Shown here: in pieces, positions 7,984 through 17,498 of the stretch
How positions within the stretch are numbered: the stretch's first letter is position 1
Layout: the number at the start of each line of letters is the position of its first letter
NCBI RefSeq assembly: GCF_900636825.1
Contig: NZ_LR134318.1
Location: 2,265,501-2,329,500, forward strand
Reading direction: 5' to 3'
Length of the DNA: 64,000 nt
From: Pseudomonas fluorescens
Lineage (GTDB): Bacteria > Pseudomonadota > Gammaproteobacteria > Pseudomonadales > Pseudomonadaceae
Made by a program: the position numbers and the translations under genes
The notes under the pieces: model-generated
Database searches by the model: none
What the model was told of the DNA's origin: nothing
What the model saw: the letters and a program-made list of their open reading frames with translations, nothing else

Positions 7984-8763
7984 ATGAAGAAGCTAGTGAT
8001 GTTTGGTGCCCTGGCACTGTCGATGTTATCCCTGACCGCCGTGGCCGATGAGGCCAAGCCGATCCGCATCGGTATCGAAGCCGGTTACCCGCCATTCTCG
8101 ATGAAAACCCCTGACGGCAAGCTCACCGGTTTTGACGTGGACATCGGCGATGCGCTGTGCGCGCAGATGAAAGTCAAATGCACTTGGGTCGAGCAGGAAT
8201 TCGATGGCCTGATCCCGGCACTGAAAGTGAAGAAGATCGACGCCATTCTGTCCTCGATGACCATCACCGACGACCGCAAGAAAAACGTCGACTTCACTAT
8301 CAAGTACTACCACACCCCGGCGCGCTTCGTGATGAAGCAAGGCTCCGGTGTCAAAGATCCGCTGACCGAGCTGAAGGGCAAGAAGGTCGGTGTGCTGCGC
8401 GCCAGTACGCATGACCGTTACGCCAGCGAAGTGCTGGTGCCGGCCGGGATCGAACTGGTGCGTTACGGCTCGCAGCAGGAAGCCAACCTCGACATGGTGT
8501 CCGGACGTATCGACGCGATGCTGGCCGACTCGGTCAACCTCAGCGACGGTTTCCTGAAAACCGACGCGGGTAAAGGTTTCGAGTTCGTCGGGCCGACCTA
8601 CGAAGACGCCAAGTACTTTGGCGGCGGCGCCGGCATTGCCGTGCGCAAGGGCGATACCGCGCTGGCCGAGCAGTTCAACAAAGCCATCACCGAAATCCGC
8701 AGCAATGGCGAGTACAAGAAAGTCCAGGACAAGTACTTCGACTTTGACGTGTACGGCCATTAA
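7984..8763 (+). CDS. periplasmic amino-acid-binding protein (ArgT/HisJ type)
   Basis: A 259-residue type-3 solute-binding protein. The signal peptide ([21 protein letters not shown], cut before DEAKPIRIG) is followed by the family motif [19 protein letters not shown] and the domain signature [13 protein letters not shown]. It resembles lysine/arginine/ornithine or opine binding proteins. RBS AGGAGT stands 6 bases before the ATG. No permease or ATPase genes are nearby; the next gene is a zinc deacylase, so it may serve an ABC system elsewhere. A strong terminator follows directly, and a possible Anr box lies upstream. Confidence 0.88.
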   Translation: MKKLVMFGALALSMLSLTAVADEAKPIRIGIEAGYPPFSMKTPDGKLTGFDVDIGDALCAQMKVKCTWVEQEFDGLIPALKVKKIDAILSSMTITDDRKKNVDFTIKYYHTPARFVMKQGSGVKDPLTELKGKKVGVLRASTHDRYASEVLVPAGIELVRYGSQQEANLDMVSGRIDAMLADSVNLSDGFLKTDAGKGFEFVGPTYEDAKYFGGGAGIAVRKGDTALAEQFNKAITEIRSNGEYKKVQDKYFDFDVYGH

Positions 8764-8770
8764 TACGCCG

Positions 8771-8811
8771 TAAAAAAAAGTGGCCCCGTTCGCGCGGTGG
8801 CCACTTTTTTT
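8771..8811 (+). terminator. rho-independent terminator after the binding-protein gene
   Basis: A-run, stem AGTGGCC...GGCCACT with a GC-rich loop, then seven T. It lies 7 bases past the stop codon and looks functional in both directions. Confidence 0.9.
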
Positions 8812-8845
8812 GCGCCCATGATTTATCCTGCGTCAATCATTTCCA

Positions 8846-8880
8846 TGTAGGAGCTGCCGCAGGCTGCAGCAGCTCCTACA
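8846..8880. repeat. compact type B REP palindrome
   Basis: TGTAGGAGCTGC and GCAGCTCCTACA arms separated by only 11 bases. The GATCTTTTGATC interior of normal REPINs is missing, so this is a collapsed element. Confidence 0.85.
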
Positions 8881-8899
8881 GAAACTTCGGAGTTTACCC

Positions 8900-10012
8900 A
8901 TGCAACGCATCGACCATGTTCTGCCCTGGAGTCACTTGGGCAGTGAACGTTCTCTCAGCGTGTTCCGTTACGGCGCCGGCCCGCGCAAGGTGTACATCCA
9001 GGCCAGCCTGCACGCCGACGAGTTACCGGGGATGCGCACCGCATGGGAACTCAAGCAGCGCCTCAACCAGCTCGAAGCGCAAGGCCGCTTGCAGGGCGTG
9101 ATTGAACTGGTGCCCGTGGCCAATCCGATTGGTCTCGACCAGCATCTGCAGGGTGCGCACATGGGTCGCTTCGAACTGGGCAGCGGCAAGAATTTCAACC
9201 GCGCGTTCGTTGAGCTGAGTGCTCCGGTGGCGGCGTTGATCGGCGACCGCTTGGGCGCCGATCCCGATGCCAACGTCGCCCTGATTCGTCAGGCCATGGG
9301 CGAGGTGTTCGAGGCCTTGCCGGCCCCGGCTTCGCAACTGGAAGCACTGCATCGTCTGCTGCTGCGCCACGCCTGTGATGCCGATATCACGCTTGACCTG
9401 CATTGTGATTTTGATGCGGCAATCCATTTGTATGCATTGCCGCAGCATTGGCCAACGTGGCAATCACTGGCGGCGCGCTTGCAGGCGGGGGTTGCGTTGC
9501 TCTGCGAAGATTCCGGCGGCAGTTCGTTCGATGAATCCTGCTCGACGCCATGGCTGCGTCTGGCGCAGGCATTTCCGCACGCGGCGATTCCGGCGGCAAA
9601 CCTCGCCACCACGCTGGAACTGGGCAGCATGGGCGACACCCGTGTCGATCAGGCGCAGGCCAATTGCGAAGCGATTCTCGGCTTCCTCGCCGAGCAAGGC
9701 TTCATCAGCGGTGAATGGCCGGCGGCGCCAGGCGAATGCTGCGAAGGCCTGCCATTCGAAGGCACCGAGTACCTGTTTGCGCCGCACCACGGCGTGGTGA
9801 GTTTCCTGCGCAACGCCGGTGAATGGGTGGAGAAGGGCGACGCATTGTTCGAGGTGGTCGATCCTTTGCGGGACCGCGTCAGCATCGTACGTGCCGGCAC
9901 TAGCGGCCTGTTGTTTGCAATTGACCGCGGGCGCTACACCGAGCCGGGGATCTGGCAGGCAAAAGTGGCGGGGCGGGTGCCGTTTCGCACGGGCAAACTG
10001 ACCAACGACTGA
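8900..10012 (+). CDS. succinylglutamate desuccinylase/aspartoacylase-family zinc hydrolase
   Basis: A 370-residue carboxypeptidase-fold (M14-like) amide hydrolase. Zinc ligands are visible in IQASLHADELPGMRTA (His and Glu near residues 38-41) and in ITLDLHCDFDAAIHLYALP (third ligand near 165). The C-terminal region (VVSFLRNAGEWVEKGDALFE) has the biotinyl-like hammerhead seen in large AstE-family members. AstE and AspA deacylate N-succinyl-glutamate and N-acetyl-aspartate, but this longer subgroup often has unknown substrates. It lies just after an orphan amino-acid-binding protein gene, so an imported N-acyl amino acid is a fair guess. Confidence 0.85.
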   Translation: MQRIDHVLPWSHLGSERSLSVFRYGAGPRKVYIQASLHADELPGMRTAWELKQRLNQLEAQGRLQGVIELVPVANPIGLDQHLQGAHMGRFELGSGKNFNRAFVELSAPVAALIGDRLGADPDANVALIRQAMGEVFEALPAPASQLEALHRLLLRHACDADITLDLHCDFDAAIHLYALPQHWPTWQSLAARLQAGVALLCEDSGGSSFDESCSTPWLRLAQAFPHAAIPAANLATTLELGSMGDTRVDQAQANCEAILGFLAEQGFISGEWPAAPGECCEGLPFEGTEYLFAPHHGVVSFLRNAGEWVEKGDALFEVVDPLRDRVSIVRAGTSGLLFAIDRGRYTEPGIWQAKVAGRVPFRTGKLTND

Positions 10013-10024
10013 CGGATCTTCAAT

Positions 10025-10129
10025 GGCCTCATCGCTGGCAAGCCAGCTCCCACAAGTTTTGAATGAGCACACTATTTGTGCACGGCGATAAACACTGTGG
10101 GAGCCGGCTTGCCAGCGATGGCGGCATCA
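10025..10129. repeat. REPIN, type A
   Basis: CATCGCTGGCAAGCCAGCTC and its inverted partner GAGCCGGCTTGCCAGCGATG flank a spacer with a small TGTGCACGG dyad. Located between the deacylase and esterase genes. Confidence 0.9.
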
Positions 10130-10208
10130 GCCACACCACATCATGTGGATCCTTGCTCCGGAATGTTAGGCTCACCCTTGAACCCGACAACCTGTGAAGG
10201 AAAGCTCC

Positions 10209-10925
10209 ATGTTGAAGATGTTTGCTCTGTTGACCCTGCTGGTCTCCAGCGCCGTCCAGGCGCAAACCACCCTGCAATCCGATCTGCCGCTCAAATACCT
10301 CGAACAGGTTCACGCCGACGCCGAGCCGCGCCCGCTGGTGATTTTCCTGCACGGCTACGGCAGTAACGAAGCCGATCTGATCGGTATGAAATTCCAGCTG
10401 CCCGCGCAGTACAACTATTTGTCGGTACAGGCGCCGATGGCATTGGGCGAAGGGCGTTTCCAGTGGTTTCGCAAAAAGGGCGAAGGCGCCTACAACGGCG
10501 AGACCGATGATCTGAAGGTCAGCAGCCAGAAGCTGCGTGACTTTATCACTCAGGCAACGAAGAAATATCACACGCGCCCGGACAAGGTATACCTGATCGG
10601 CTTCAGTCAGGGCGCGATGATGAGCTACGAAGTGGGCCTGCGACCGCCGGCGGTGGTCGGCGGCTTTGCGGCGTTGAGCGGGCGTTTACTGCCGGTGTTG
10701 AAAAGCCAGCTCAAAGCCGATCAGCCACTGCTGCCAGTAAACATCTTCATCGGCCACGGCACCGCCGATGATCCCGTGCCCTATCAGAATGGTGCCGAGG
10801 CCAAGGCATTGCTGGAAACGCTGGGCTATAAACCGCAGTTTCACGCCTATCCCGGCGTCGGCCACAGTATCAGTGCGGCCGAACTGCGGGATCTCAACGG
10901 CTGGTTGCAGCAGCTCAATCCTTGA
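10209..10925 (+). CDS. exported alpha/beta-hydrolase (carboxylesterase/phospholipase type)
   Basis: A 238-residue hydrolase of the carboxylesterase-2 group. A signal peptide (MLKMFALLTLLVSSAVQA) precedes the mature domain. The oxyanion strand VIFLHGYGSNEADLIG, nucleophile elbow LIGFSQGAMMSYE (Ser), acid in GHGTADDPVPYQNG (Asp) and histidine in YPGVGHSIS form a complete triad. ATG 10209 is preferred over a start five codons earlier because GAAGGA sits at proper distance and the signal peptide begins there. The 3' end overlaps the converging next gene by 11 bases. Confidence 0.88.
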   Translation: MLKMFALLTLLVSSAVQAQTTLQSDLPLKYLEQVHADAEPRPLVIFLHGYGSNEADLIGMKFQLPAQYNYLSVQAPMALGEGRFQWFRKKGEGAYNGETDDLKVSSQKLRDFITQATKKYHTRPDKVYLIGFSQGAMMSYEVGLRPPAVVGGFAALSGRLLPVLKSQLKADQPLLPVNIFIGHGTADDPVPYQNGAEAKALLETLGYKPQFHAYPGVGHSISAAELRDLNGWLQQLNP

Positions 10926-11478
10926 GAATGGTTTTGACCAGGGCTTCGTGAGTTTTCTCGTCGCTGGCGCGAGAAATCACCTGCACCAGTGCCATTTTCG
11001 TTCCGGAGCCGGCCATCAACGTTGTGTTTAGCGTCTGCCCGCCACCCTGGGTGGCGGTGCTGTCTACCTGACGCAGGCCGAGGCCAGTGCTTTTTTGGGT
11101 CAGGCTCTTTTCGCTGAGCTTGTTGAAGTCCGGCAAGGCTTTGCGTTGATCGTCGATGAAACTCGACACACTGCCATCGAGGAATTCACCGTCGTTGTCC
11201 TTGACGTTCTGGCCTTGAGGAATCTGGTTTTCGGCGGCGATGACTACAGTCTTGGTTGCCTGATTGGTATACATCGTGCCCGTGGCGCCACTTGGGCTGG
11301 CCGGCAGCGGGTCCGCAACGAAGCCTTTTGGCAGAACGAAAGTGAACTTGCCGTCGAGCATCGAGACTTGCCCGGTCGGCGCTTTTTCCTTGGCTTTGGC
11401 AGCCTGAGCGTTGATGGCGCCGAGACCGGCGACGGCCGCCAGCAACACGATGACGGCTTTCTTGCTCAACAATGACAT
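10915..11478 (-). CDS. exported protein, possibly DcrB/PsbP-like fold
   Basis: A 187-residue secreted protein with signal peptide MSLLSKKAVIVLLAAVAGLG and AQA cleavage region. The mature part alternates short hydrophobic strands (KFTFVLPKGF, KTVVIAAENQIP, ALVQVISRAS) and ends with a helix (KTHEALVKTILKD). This spacing is reminiscent of DUF1795/DcrB periplasmic proteins, but I cannot confirm membership. No catalytic motif is visible. It converges on the esterase gene with a short 3' overlap. Confidence 0.7.
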   Translation of the reverse strand: MSLLSKKAVIVLLAAVAGLGAINAQAAKAKEKAPTGQVSMLDGKFTFVLPKGFVADPLPASPSGATGTMYTNQATKTVVIAAENQIPQGQNVKDNDGEFLDGSVSSFIDDQRKALPDFNKLSEKSLTQKSTGLGLRQVDSTATQGGGQTLNTTLMAGSGTKMALVQVISRASDEKTHEALVKTILKD

Positions 11479-11558
11479 TCGAATCTCCGAGGGATGGGCG
11501 CGCTAGGCGGGCGATCATCCCACGCAGCGCGCCGTCACTCCAGCGCGGTTCGTCAGGG

Positions 11559-12335
11559 CTACTGGGGTTGCTGTTGCTTCGCCACAGGCTTGGCCAGTAA
11601 CTGGCGGGTCACGCCGAGCATGGCGACAGAGACGGCAACCCCCACGGCGAACCCGCTGAGCCCCATCGTCGGCAGGGTCAATGCCGACACCAGACAAAAC
11701 GCCGAAAACGAATACATTCCCGTGGCAGTGGCTCTGAGCAATGCCGCGGTAAATGCTGCGCCGCGCGTCTGCTGGGAAAACACCGCCATGACGCTGCCGA
11801 GCACCGGGAATACTGCCAGCAGGCCGCTCCAGCGCGCGCCCACGGAGCTCGCCACCAGAGTGACCACCAGCGTCAACGCGGCTCCGGCAATCATCCGCCA
11901 GATCAGTTTGTCCGACTTCGGCGTCGGGCTGTTGAGCAGCGGTTGCACTTTCGGAAACAGGTAAGGTGAGGACAGCAAGGCGATCGCCGCAATGATCACG
12001 GAGAACGGCAGCGATGCGGGAATCAGCGACAACAGCAGCGCCAGTGCCGCCCAGACCGCCATCGAAACGGCCAGCGCCCATGGCCAGTTGGCCCGCTGCG
12101 CAATCTGCGCGTAGGTAATGCAGAAGGCAATCATGGCGAACATTGCCGACAACGCGGCCACCGCCGATTGCGCTGCAAACGCCGGACCTTGCTCAACGGC
12201 GAGGAAAAACAGAATCGGCCCCACCACCACCGGCAACCCCGACAGCCACCCAGCCACGCTTGGCCCCCAACGTTTGCCGGCGAGGGAAATCAGCAGCAGG
12301 AAACCGGGGATCAGCAGAAGTTTGAGGATCAGCAC
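11559..12335 (-). CDS. polytopic inner-membrane protein of unknown function
   Basis: A 258-residue protein with about eight predicted transmembrane helices, e.g. LLLIPGFLLLISLAGKRWG, GLPVVVGPILFFLAVEQG, LTLVVTLVASSVG and GLSGFAVGVAVSVAML. Paired GP/GLP motifs near the first two helices recur in the second half (VFPVLGSVMAVFSQ), suggesting an internal duplication of a small transporter-like fold. I chose the GTG at 12335, since GGAG stands 8 bases before it and the reading frame upstream does not look coding. Family not recognised. Confidence 0.72.
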   Translation of the reverse strand: MLILKLLLIPGFLLLISLAGKRWGPSVAGWLSGLPVVVGPILFFLAVEQGPAFAAQSAVAALSAMFAMIAFCITYAQIAQRANWPWALAVSMAVWAALALLLSLIPASLPFSVIIAAIALLSSPYLFPKVQPLLNSPTPKSDKLIWRMIAGAALTLVVTLVASSVGARWSGLLAVFPVLGSVMAVFSQQTRGAAFTAALLRATATGMYSFSAFCLVSALTLPTMGLSGFAVGVAVSVAMLGVTRQLLAKPVAKQQQPQ

Positions 12336-12409
12336 GCAGGTGTCTCCGTCACAGGGGTGCGGCCACGTTAGCATTGCCGAGCAGACAATGCTGCCAATGT
12401 GTGCAAATA

Positions 12410-12419
12410 TTGTATACAA
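12410..12419. promoter_or_regulatory. candidate GntR (FCD-type) operator
   Basis: Perfect 10-bp palindrome TTGTATACAA inside AATATTGTATACAAAAAC, in the 147-base gap between two diverging genes. The shape TTGTnnACAA is typical of VanR/FadR-like GntR regulators. No GntR gene is in the window, so the regulator would act in trans. Confidence 0.35.
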
Positions 12420-12482
12420 AAACTTGAGATAGCTTTGCCAGCTATGCTCTGCTGATCCGAGCCGTTTGGAATCGTTGCCGCC

Positions 12483-13019
12483 ATGAATAGAACACGAAAG
12501 GTAATGCGCGGATGTTGCGGAATCGGTCTGTGGGCACTGCTGCTTACGCCAACCTGGGCCAATTGGCAGGACGCGGTGCCCGGCGCGCAGATTATCGGCA
12601 GCGGCGACTTCAGTGTGTTTGGTTTCGATGTGTACAACGCACGCTTGTGGAGCGCCGCGCGACCGCTGGCCGAGGATCAGCCCTTTGCTCTGGAATTGAT
12701 CTATCGCCGCCGCATCACTCGCGAAGATCTGGTCCAGGCCAGCGTCGATGAAATCAAACGCTTGGGCGGCACCAAGGTCAGCCCTGCGCAATTGGCCGGT
12801 TGGCAGCAACAGATGCGCCAGTCGTTTGTGGATGTGCAGGCAGGCACGCGGATCACAGGTGTATATCTGCCGGGGCAGGGCGCCCGTTTTTTTGTCGGTC
12901 AGCAGTTGCAGCATGAAATCGATGATCCACAGTTCGCCCGGGCTTTTTTCGATATCTGGCTGGATCCACGCACGCGCAGTCCCGAGTTGCGTGAGCAGTT
13001 GTTGGGTGTCGGCCGTTGA
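12483..13019 (+). CDS. exported chalcone-isomerase-like protein
   Basis: A 178-residue protein with a signal peptide (hydrophobic run CCGIGLWALLLTPTWA) followed by a chalcone isomerase-like domain: IIGSGDFSVFGFDVYNARLW, the charged FALELIYRRRI strand, and the ending FFDIWLDPRTRSPELREQLL. Bacterial members of this group lack the plant flavonoid catalytic residues and have no established activity; a fatty-acid or lipid-binding role is suspected for the fold. Divergent from the membrane-protein gene and upstream of mntH. Confidence 0.82.
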   Translation: MNRTRKVMRGCCGIGLWALLLTPTWANWQDAVPGAQIIGSGDFSVFGFDVYNARLWSAARPLAEDQPFALELIYRRRITREDLVQASVDEIKRLGGTKVSPAQLAGWQQQMRQSFVDVQAGTRITGVYLPGQGARFFVGQQLQHEIDDPQFARAFFDIWLDPRTRSPELREQLLGVGR

Positions 13020-13093
13020 CGATGTTTTGATCTTCTAGGTTGCAACGGAAACCTCTAAGCTGCGCCTTTTCCGACTTGTTTCTGGATGTGTGC

Positions 13094-14413
13094 GTGAAAT
13101 TCAGCTTGCCCAAAATCGCCACCGCGCCGTTTTGCCCGCCGGAAGTCGCCGGCAGCGTCGCGGTGGATCCCAATGCCACATTCTTTAAACGCGTGCTGCG
13201 TTTCGCCGGCCCCGGCTTGCTGGTCTCGATCGGCTACATGGACCCCGGCAACTGGGCGACCGCCATCGAGGCCGGTTCGCGTTTTGGTTACAGCCTGTTA
13301 TTTGTAGTGTTGGTGGCGAGTCTGGCGGGCATGGTGGTGCAATGCCTGTGTTCGCGGCTTGGCATCGCCACGGGCCGCGATCTCGCGCAATTGTCCCGCG
13401 AGCGCTACAGCACGCCGACCGCACGTCTGCAATGGCTGTTGGCAGAGATTTCGATCATTGCCACCGACCTGGCCGAAGTACTCGGCTGCGCGCTGGCGTT
13501 TCACTTGTTGCTCGGTTGTTCGCTGACCTTCGGCATTGCCCTGACGGCGTTCGATACGCTCTTGGTGCTGGCTCTGCAGAATCGCGGGTTTCGCCGTCTC
13601 GAGGCAATCATGCTGGTGCTGGTCGCGACCATCGGCGTGTGCTTTTTCGTTGAACTGGTGCTGATCAAACCGTATTGGCCGGACGTGTTTGGCGGTTTCA
13701 AACCCTCATTGTCGGCGCTCAGCGACGCCGCGCCGTTGTACCTGGCCATCGGCATTCTCGGTGCGACCGTCATGCCGCATAACCTGTATCTGCACACCTC
13801 GATCGTGCAAACGCGAATGATCGGCAAGGATCTGGCGAGCAAGCAGGACGCGGTGAAGCTGGCGCGCATCGACACCATCGGTTCGTTGGCGCTGGCGCTG
13901 CTGGTCAATGCGGCGATCCTGATTCTCGCGGCGGCAGCGTTTCATCAGTCCGGGCATACCGATGTCGTTGACATCCAGGATGCCTATCACTTGCTTGATC
14001 CGCTGGTCGGTGGTGCGCTGGCCAGTGTGCTGTTCGGGGTGGCGCTGCTTGCTTCGGGGCAGAGTTCGACGTTCACCGGGACCATCGCCGGGCAGGTGAT
14101 CATGGAAGGTTATCTAAACCTGCGGATCCCGTGCTGGCAACGGCGCTTGATCACCCGCGGGCTGGCGTTGATCCCGGCATTCCTCGGCGTGTGGCTGATG
14201 GGCAATAACGCGGTCGGCAAGCTATTGGTGTTGAGTCAGGTGGTGCTGAGTCTGCAGTTGCCGTTCGCGCTGTATCCGCTGATTCGCATGACCAATGACC
14301 AACAGCTGATGGGGCCGTTTGTGAATCGTTTGCCGACGCGGGTGTTGGCTTGGGGATTGTTTGGGGTGATCAGCGGGGCGAATGCGTGGCTGATTGTGCA
14401 ATGGGCTGGCTGA
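13094..14413 (+). CDS. mntH: Nramp-family divalent metal (Mn/Fe) transporter
   Basis: A 439-residue proton-coupled metal importer. The Nramp metal-binding motif SIGYMDPGNWATAIEAG in helix 1 and ATVMPHNLYLHTSI in helix 6 are intact, as is the transport motif GQSSTFTGTIAGQVIMEGYL. Eleven helices can be followed. The GTG start at 13094 gives the family's usual length; a TTG 18 codons upstream would also be in frame. The N-terminal 35 residues before the first helix are slightly long. No MntR box was recognised. Manganese uptake for oxidative-stress defence is the expected role. Confidence 0.9.
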   Translation: MKFSLPKIATAPFCPPEVAGSVAVDPNATFFKRVLRFAGPGLLVSIGYMDPGNWATAIEAGSRFGYSLLFVVLVASLAGMVVQCLCSRLGIATGRDLAQLSRERYSTPTARLQWLLAEISIIATDLAEVLGCALAFHLLLGCSLTFGIALTAFDTLLVLALQNRGFRRLEAIMLVLVATIGVCFFVELVLIKPYWPDVFGGFKPSLSALSDAAPLYLAIGILGATVMPHNLYLHTSIVQTRMIGKDLASKQDAVKLARIDTIGSLALALLVNAAILILAAAAFHQSGHTDVVDIQDAYHLLDPLVGGALASVLFGVALLASGQSSTFTGTIAGQVIMEGYLNLRIPCWQRRLITRGLALIPAFLGVWLMGNNAVGKLLVLSQVVLSLQLPFALYPLIRMTNDQQLMGPFVNRLPTRVLAWGLFGVISGANAWLIVQWAG

Positions 14414-14433
14414 GTTTTGATGTTGTTCGGGCT

Positions 14434-14520
14434 GGCCTCATCGCTAGCAGGGCTAGCTCCCACAAGGGATTTGTGAACCCGATCCACTGTGGGAGCTAGC
14501 CCTGCTAGCGATGGGGCCAG
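14434..14520. repeat. REPIN, type A variant (CTAGC core)
   Basis: CATCGCTAGCAGGGCTAGCT and the inverted AGCTAGCCCTGCTAGCGATG, each containing its own CTAGC hairpin, separated by about 30 bases. The same variant recurs at 52021-52112. Confidence 0.9.
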
Positions 14521-14547
14521 TCCATTCAAAGCAGATTTTCAATGAGC

Positions 14548-14588
14548 AAAAAACACCCGGTGCAACGCAAGTCGCACCGGGTTTTTTG
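14548..14588 (-). terminator. bidirectional terminator between mntH and the thiolase gene
   Basis: A-run, stem CCCGGTGC/GCACCGGG with a 10-base loop, then six T. It serves the converging thiolase gene on the minus strand and possibly mntH. Confidence 0.88.
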
Positions 14589-14642
14589 TTGCCAGCAATC
14601 AGCGGATGTCGTGGATCCGCCGCCTGCCGTTGAACCTTTTGT

Positions 14643-15824
14643 TTAACCGCGTTCCAGCGCCAGCGCGACACCCTGACCGCCGCCAATGCACAGGGTCGCC
14701 AGACCTTTCTTCGCATCGCGCTTGATCATTTCGTGCAGCAGCGTTACCAGAACGCGGCAGCCCGAGGCGCCGATCGGGTGACCGAGGGCGATGGCGCCGC
14801 CGTTGACGTTGACCTTGTCCAGATCCCATTGCAGATCCTTGGCCACTGCCAGTGATTGCGCCGCAAAGGCTTCGTTGGCTTCGATCAGGTCGAGTTGAGC
14901 GATATCCCAGCCAGCCTTTTCCAGGCAGCGGCGGGTCGCCGACACCGGGCCGATGCCCATGATCGCCGGGTCGACACCGGCATTGGCGTAAGCGGCGATT
15001 TTCGCCAGTACTGGCAAACCGAGGGCCTTGGCTTTTTCCGCGCTCATCAGGATCACTGCGGCAGCGCCATCGTTCAGCGACGACGCGTTGCCGGCGGTGA
15101 CACTGCCGTCCTTTTTGAACGCAGCGCGCAGTTTCGCCAGAGACTCGGCGGTGGTGTCGCCGCGTGGCTGCTCGTCGACTTTGAACGCGAGCGGATCGCC
15201 CTTGCGCTGCGGAATCAGGATCGGAGTGATTTCATCGGCGAAGCGACCGGCTTCAATAGCCGCCGCAGCTTTTTGCTGGGAAGCGGCGGCAAAGGCGTCC
15301 TGCTGTTCGCGACTGATCTGGTATTTGTCGACCAGATTTTCCGCGGTGATGCCCATGTGGTAATCGTTGAACGCATCCCACAGGCCATCGCTGATCATGG
15401 TGTCGACGATTTGTGCGTGGCCCATGCGCAGACCGGTGCGTGCGCCCGGCATGACGTAGTTGGCCAGGCTCATGTTTTCCTGACCACCGGCGATGATCAC
15501 ATCTGCGTCGCCGCAGCGGATGGCCTGCGCGCCGAGGTGCAACGCCTTGAGACCCGAGCCACAGACTTTGTTCAGGGTCATTGCCGGTACCGCGTAGGGC
15601 AGGCCGGCCTTGATCGCCGCCTGACGCGCCGGGTTTTGCCCCGCGCCGGCGGTCAGCACCTGGCCCATGATCACTTCATCGACCTGTGCACCGTCCAGTC
15701 CGGTCTGCTCAAGCAACTGGCGAATCACCGCCGCGCCCAGATCCACCGCAGAAACGCTTGCCAGGGAGCCCTGAAAACTGCCGATCGCGGTACGCGTGGC
15801 GGCAACAATGACGACGTCTTGCAT
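14643..15824 (-). CDS. atoB: acetyl-CoA acetyltransferase (thiolase)
   Basis: A 393-residue thiolase that splits acetoacetyl-CoA into two acetyl-CoA. The acyl-accepting cysteine is in [15 protein letters not shown] near residue 88; [17 protein letters not shown] and [15 protein letters not shown] carry the catalytic His and Cys near the C-terminus. The ATG at 15824 has AGGAATTC upstream; an in-frame start five codons earlier is less likely. The order LysR regulator, CoA-transferase A, B, thiolase matches the P. aeruginosa dhcR-dhcA-dhcB-atoB locus for carnitine breakdown as I recall it. Confidence 0.92.
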   Translation of the reverse strand: MQDVVIVAATRTAIGSFQGSLASVSAVDLGAAVIRQLLEQTGLDGAQVDEVIMGQVLTAGAGQNPARQAAIKAGLPYAVPAMTLNKVCGSGLKALHLGAQAIRCGDADVIIAGGQENMSLANYVMPGARTGLRMGHAQIVDTMISDGLWDAFNDYHMGITAENLVDKYQISREQQDAFAAASQQKAAAAIEAGRFADEITPILIPQRKGDPLAFKVDEQPRGDTTAESLAKLRAAFKKDGSVTAGNASSLNDGAAAVILMSAEKAKALGLPVLAKIAAYANAGVDPAIMGIGPVSATRRCLEKAGWDIAQLDLIEANEAFAAQSLAVAKDLQWDLDKVNVNGGAIALGHPIGASGCRVLVTLLHEMIKRDAKKGLATLCIGGGQGVALALERG

Positions 15825-15835
15825 GTTTGAATTCC

Positions 15836-16501
15836 TCACTCGGCAGCGAACTGCATTTCCGGTACGTGATCCGGGACGATCAGTTTACCAGCGGTTTTGG
15901 CGACGATTTCCTCAATGCTGACGCCAGGTGCGCGTTCCTTGAGGACAAAAGCGCCATTTTCGATTTCCAGATAGGCGAGGTCGGTCAGCACGCGCTTGAT
16001 GCAGCCAGCGCCGGTCAGCGGCAAGCTGCACTTGGATAACAGTTTGGACTCACCGTCCTTGGACGCGTGGGTCATGATGACGATGATGTTGTCGGCGCCA
16101 GCCACCAGATCCATCGCACCGCCCATGCCCTTGACCAGTTTGCCGGGGATCATCCATGAGGCGATGTTGCCTTCGACATCCACTTCGAACGCGCCGAGCA
16201 CGGTCAGGTCGACGTGGCCGCCGCGGATCATCGCGAACGATTCGGCGGAGTTGAAAATCGACGCGCCAATGCGCGCGGTCACCGTTTGTTTGCCGGCGTT
16301 GATCATGTCGGCATCGATGGTTTCTTCTGTCGGAAAGGGGCCCATGCCGAGCAGGCCGTTTTCCGATTGCAGCATGACTTCCATGCCGTCGGGAATGTAG
16401 TTGGCGACCAGGGTCGGAATGCCGATGCCGAGGTTCACGTAGTAGCCGTCCTGCATTTCGCGGGCGACGCGCTGAGCCATTTGTTCGCGGGAAAGTGCCA
16501 T
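15836..16501 (-). CDS. dhcB: 3-ketoacid/dehydrocarnitine CoA-transferase subunit B
   Basis: A 221-residue beta subunit of a two-subunit type I CoA-transferase. The catalytic glutamate motif is [11 protein letters not shown] near residue 48, and [15 protein letters not shown] at the start binds CoA. Such enzymes move CoA from succinyl- or acetyl-CoA to a 3-ketoacid. The stop is 12 bases before the thiolase start and the alpha subunit gene ends 24 bases upstream, so one transcript is expected. The dhcB name rests on gene order; AtoA/ScoB activity on acetoacetate is the alternative. Confidence 0.85.
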   Translation of the reverse strand: MALSREQMAQRVAREMQDGYYVNLGIGIPTLVANYIPDGMEVMLQSENGLLGMGPFPTEETIDADMINAGKQTVTARIGASIFNSAESFAMIRGGHVDLTVLGAFEVDVEGNIASWMIPGKLVKGMGGAMDLVAGADNIIVIMTHASKDGESKLLSKCSLPLTGAGCIKRVLTDLAYLEIENGAFVLKERAPGVSIEEIVAKTAGKLIVPDHVPEMQFAAE

Positions 16502-16525
16502 GTCGTTATTCTCCGTCAGCCTGAA

Positions 16526-17224
16526 TTATTTGCGGATGGTGCGCTGTTCGATGCGTTTTTCGAACGTGCCGCAAATGACCCGATCGACGAAGATGCCCGG
16601 GGTGTGGATCTGCGATGGATCGAGTTCGCCCGGCTCGACGATTTCTTCGACTTCGACCACGGTAATCTTGCCGGCAGTGGCGGCCAGCGGGTTGAAGTTC
16701 TGCGCGGTGTGACGGTAGATGACGTTGCCGAAGTGGTCGGCTTTCCAGCCTTTGACGATGGCGAAATCGCCGGTGATGGATTCTTCCATCAGATATTTGC
16801 GGCCCTTGAACTCCCGCACTTCCTTGCCCTCGGCCACCGGAGTGCCGACACCCGTGGCGGTGAAGAAGGCCGGAATACCGGCGCCGCCCGCGCGCATTTT
16901 CTCGGCAAGGGTGCCTTGCGGGGTCAGAACCACCTCGATTTCGCCTTTGAGCAATTGCTCTTCGAACAGCTTGTTCTCGCCAACGTAGGAGGCGATGACT
17001 TTGCTGATCTGCCGGTCACTGAGCAACACACCGAGGCCGAAACCGTCGACGCCACAGTTGTTGGAAACGACGGTAAGGTCGCGCGTGCCTTTGCGCTTGA
17101 TCTCGGCGATCAGGTTTTCCGGAATGCCGCACAGGCCAAAACCGCCGGCAATGACGGTCATGCCGTCCTCGAGCCCGGCCATGGCTTCCTCATAGGAACT
17201 CACGCGTTTGTCGAAACCTGCCAT
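16526..17224 (-). CDS. dhcA: 3-ketoacid/dehydrocarnitine CoA-transferase subunit A
   Basis: A 232-residue alpha subunit beginning [20 protein letters not shown]. The glycine-rich CoA-binding loop [16 protein letters not shown] and the later [21 protein letters not shown] and [20 protein letters not shown] segments are diagnostic. GAGGTG precedes the chosen ATG at 17224; a GTG two codons upstream is not needed. It is first in the operon and diverges from a LysR gene whose binding sites should lie in the 274-base gap. Confidence 0.86.
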   Translation of the reverse strand: MAGFDKRVSSYEEAMAGLEDGMTVIAGGFGLCGIPENLIAEIKRKGTRDLTVVSNNCGVDGFGLGVLLSDRQISKVIASYVGENKLFEEQLLKGEIEVVLTPQGTLAEKMRAGGAGIPAFFTATGVGTPVAEGKEVREFKGRKYLMEESITGDFAIVKGWKADHFGNVIYRHTAQNFNPLAATAGKITVVEVEEIVEPGELDPSQIHTPGIFVDRVICGTFEKRIEQRTIRK

Positions 17225-17357
17225 ATGCACCTCTTTTATTATTTGCGGGCGGCTGGCTAGCCGAATGATTGGAGTGTCTCGCCGGTAGATATATTTGTTA
17301 AGTTGATTTTTAAGGTCGATTGATTGATAAAGCTCAACAATGTTTCCCGAGATCCAC

Positions 17358-17436
17358 TGTAGGAGCTGCTGAAGGCTGCGATCTTTTGATCTTAAAAAAC
17401 AACATCAAAAGATCGCAGCCTTCGGCAGCTCCTACA
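17358..17436. repeat. REPIN, type B
   Basis: TGTAGGAGCTGCTGAAGGCT arm, GATCTTTTGATC, A-rich spacer, then inverted AGCCTTCGGCAGCTCCTACA. It lies in the regulatory gap between dhcA and its LysR gene. Just before it, ATTGATAAAGCTCAACAAT is a weak LysR-like dyad. Confidence 0.9.
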
Positions 17437-17498
17437 TCGGATCGTGGCGTTCGGCTTGCAGCTCAACGCTCATAGCTTACAACTGAAGCGAAGCGACC

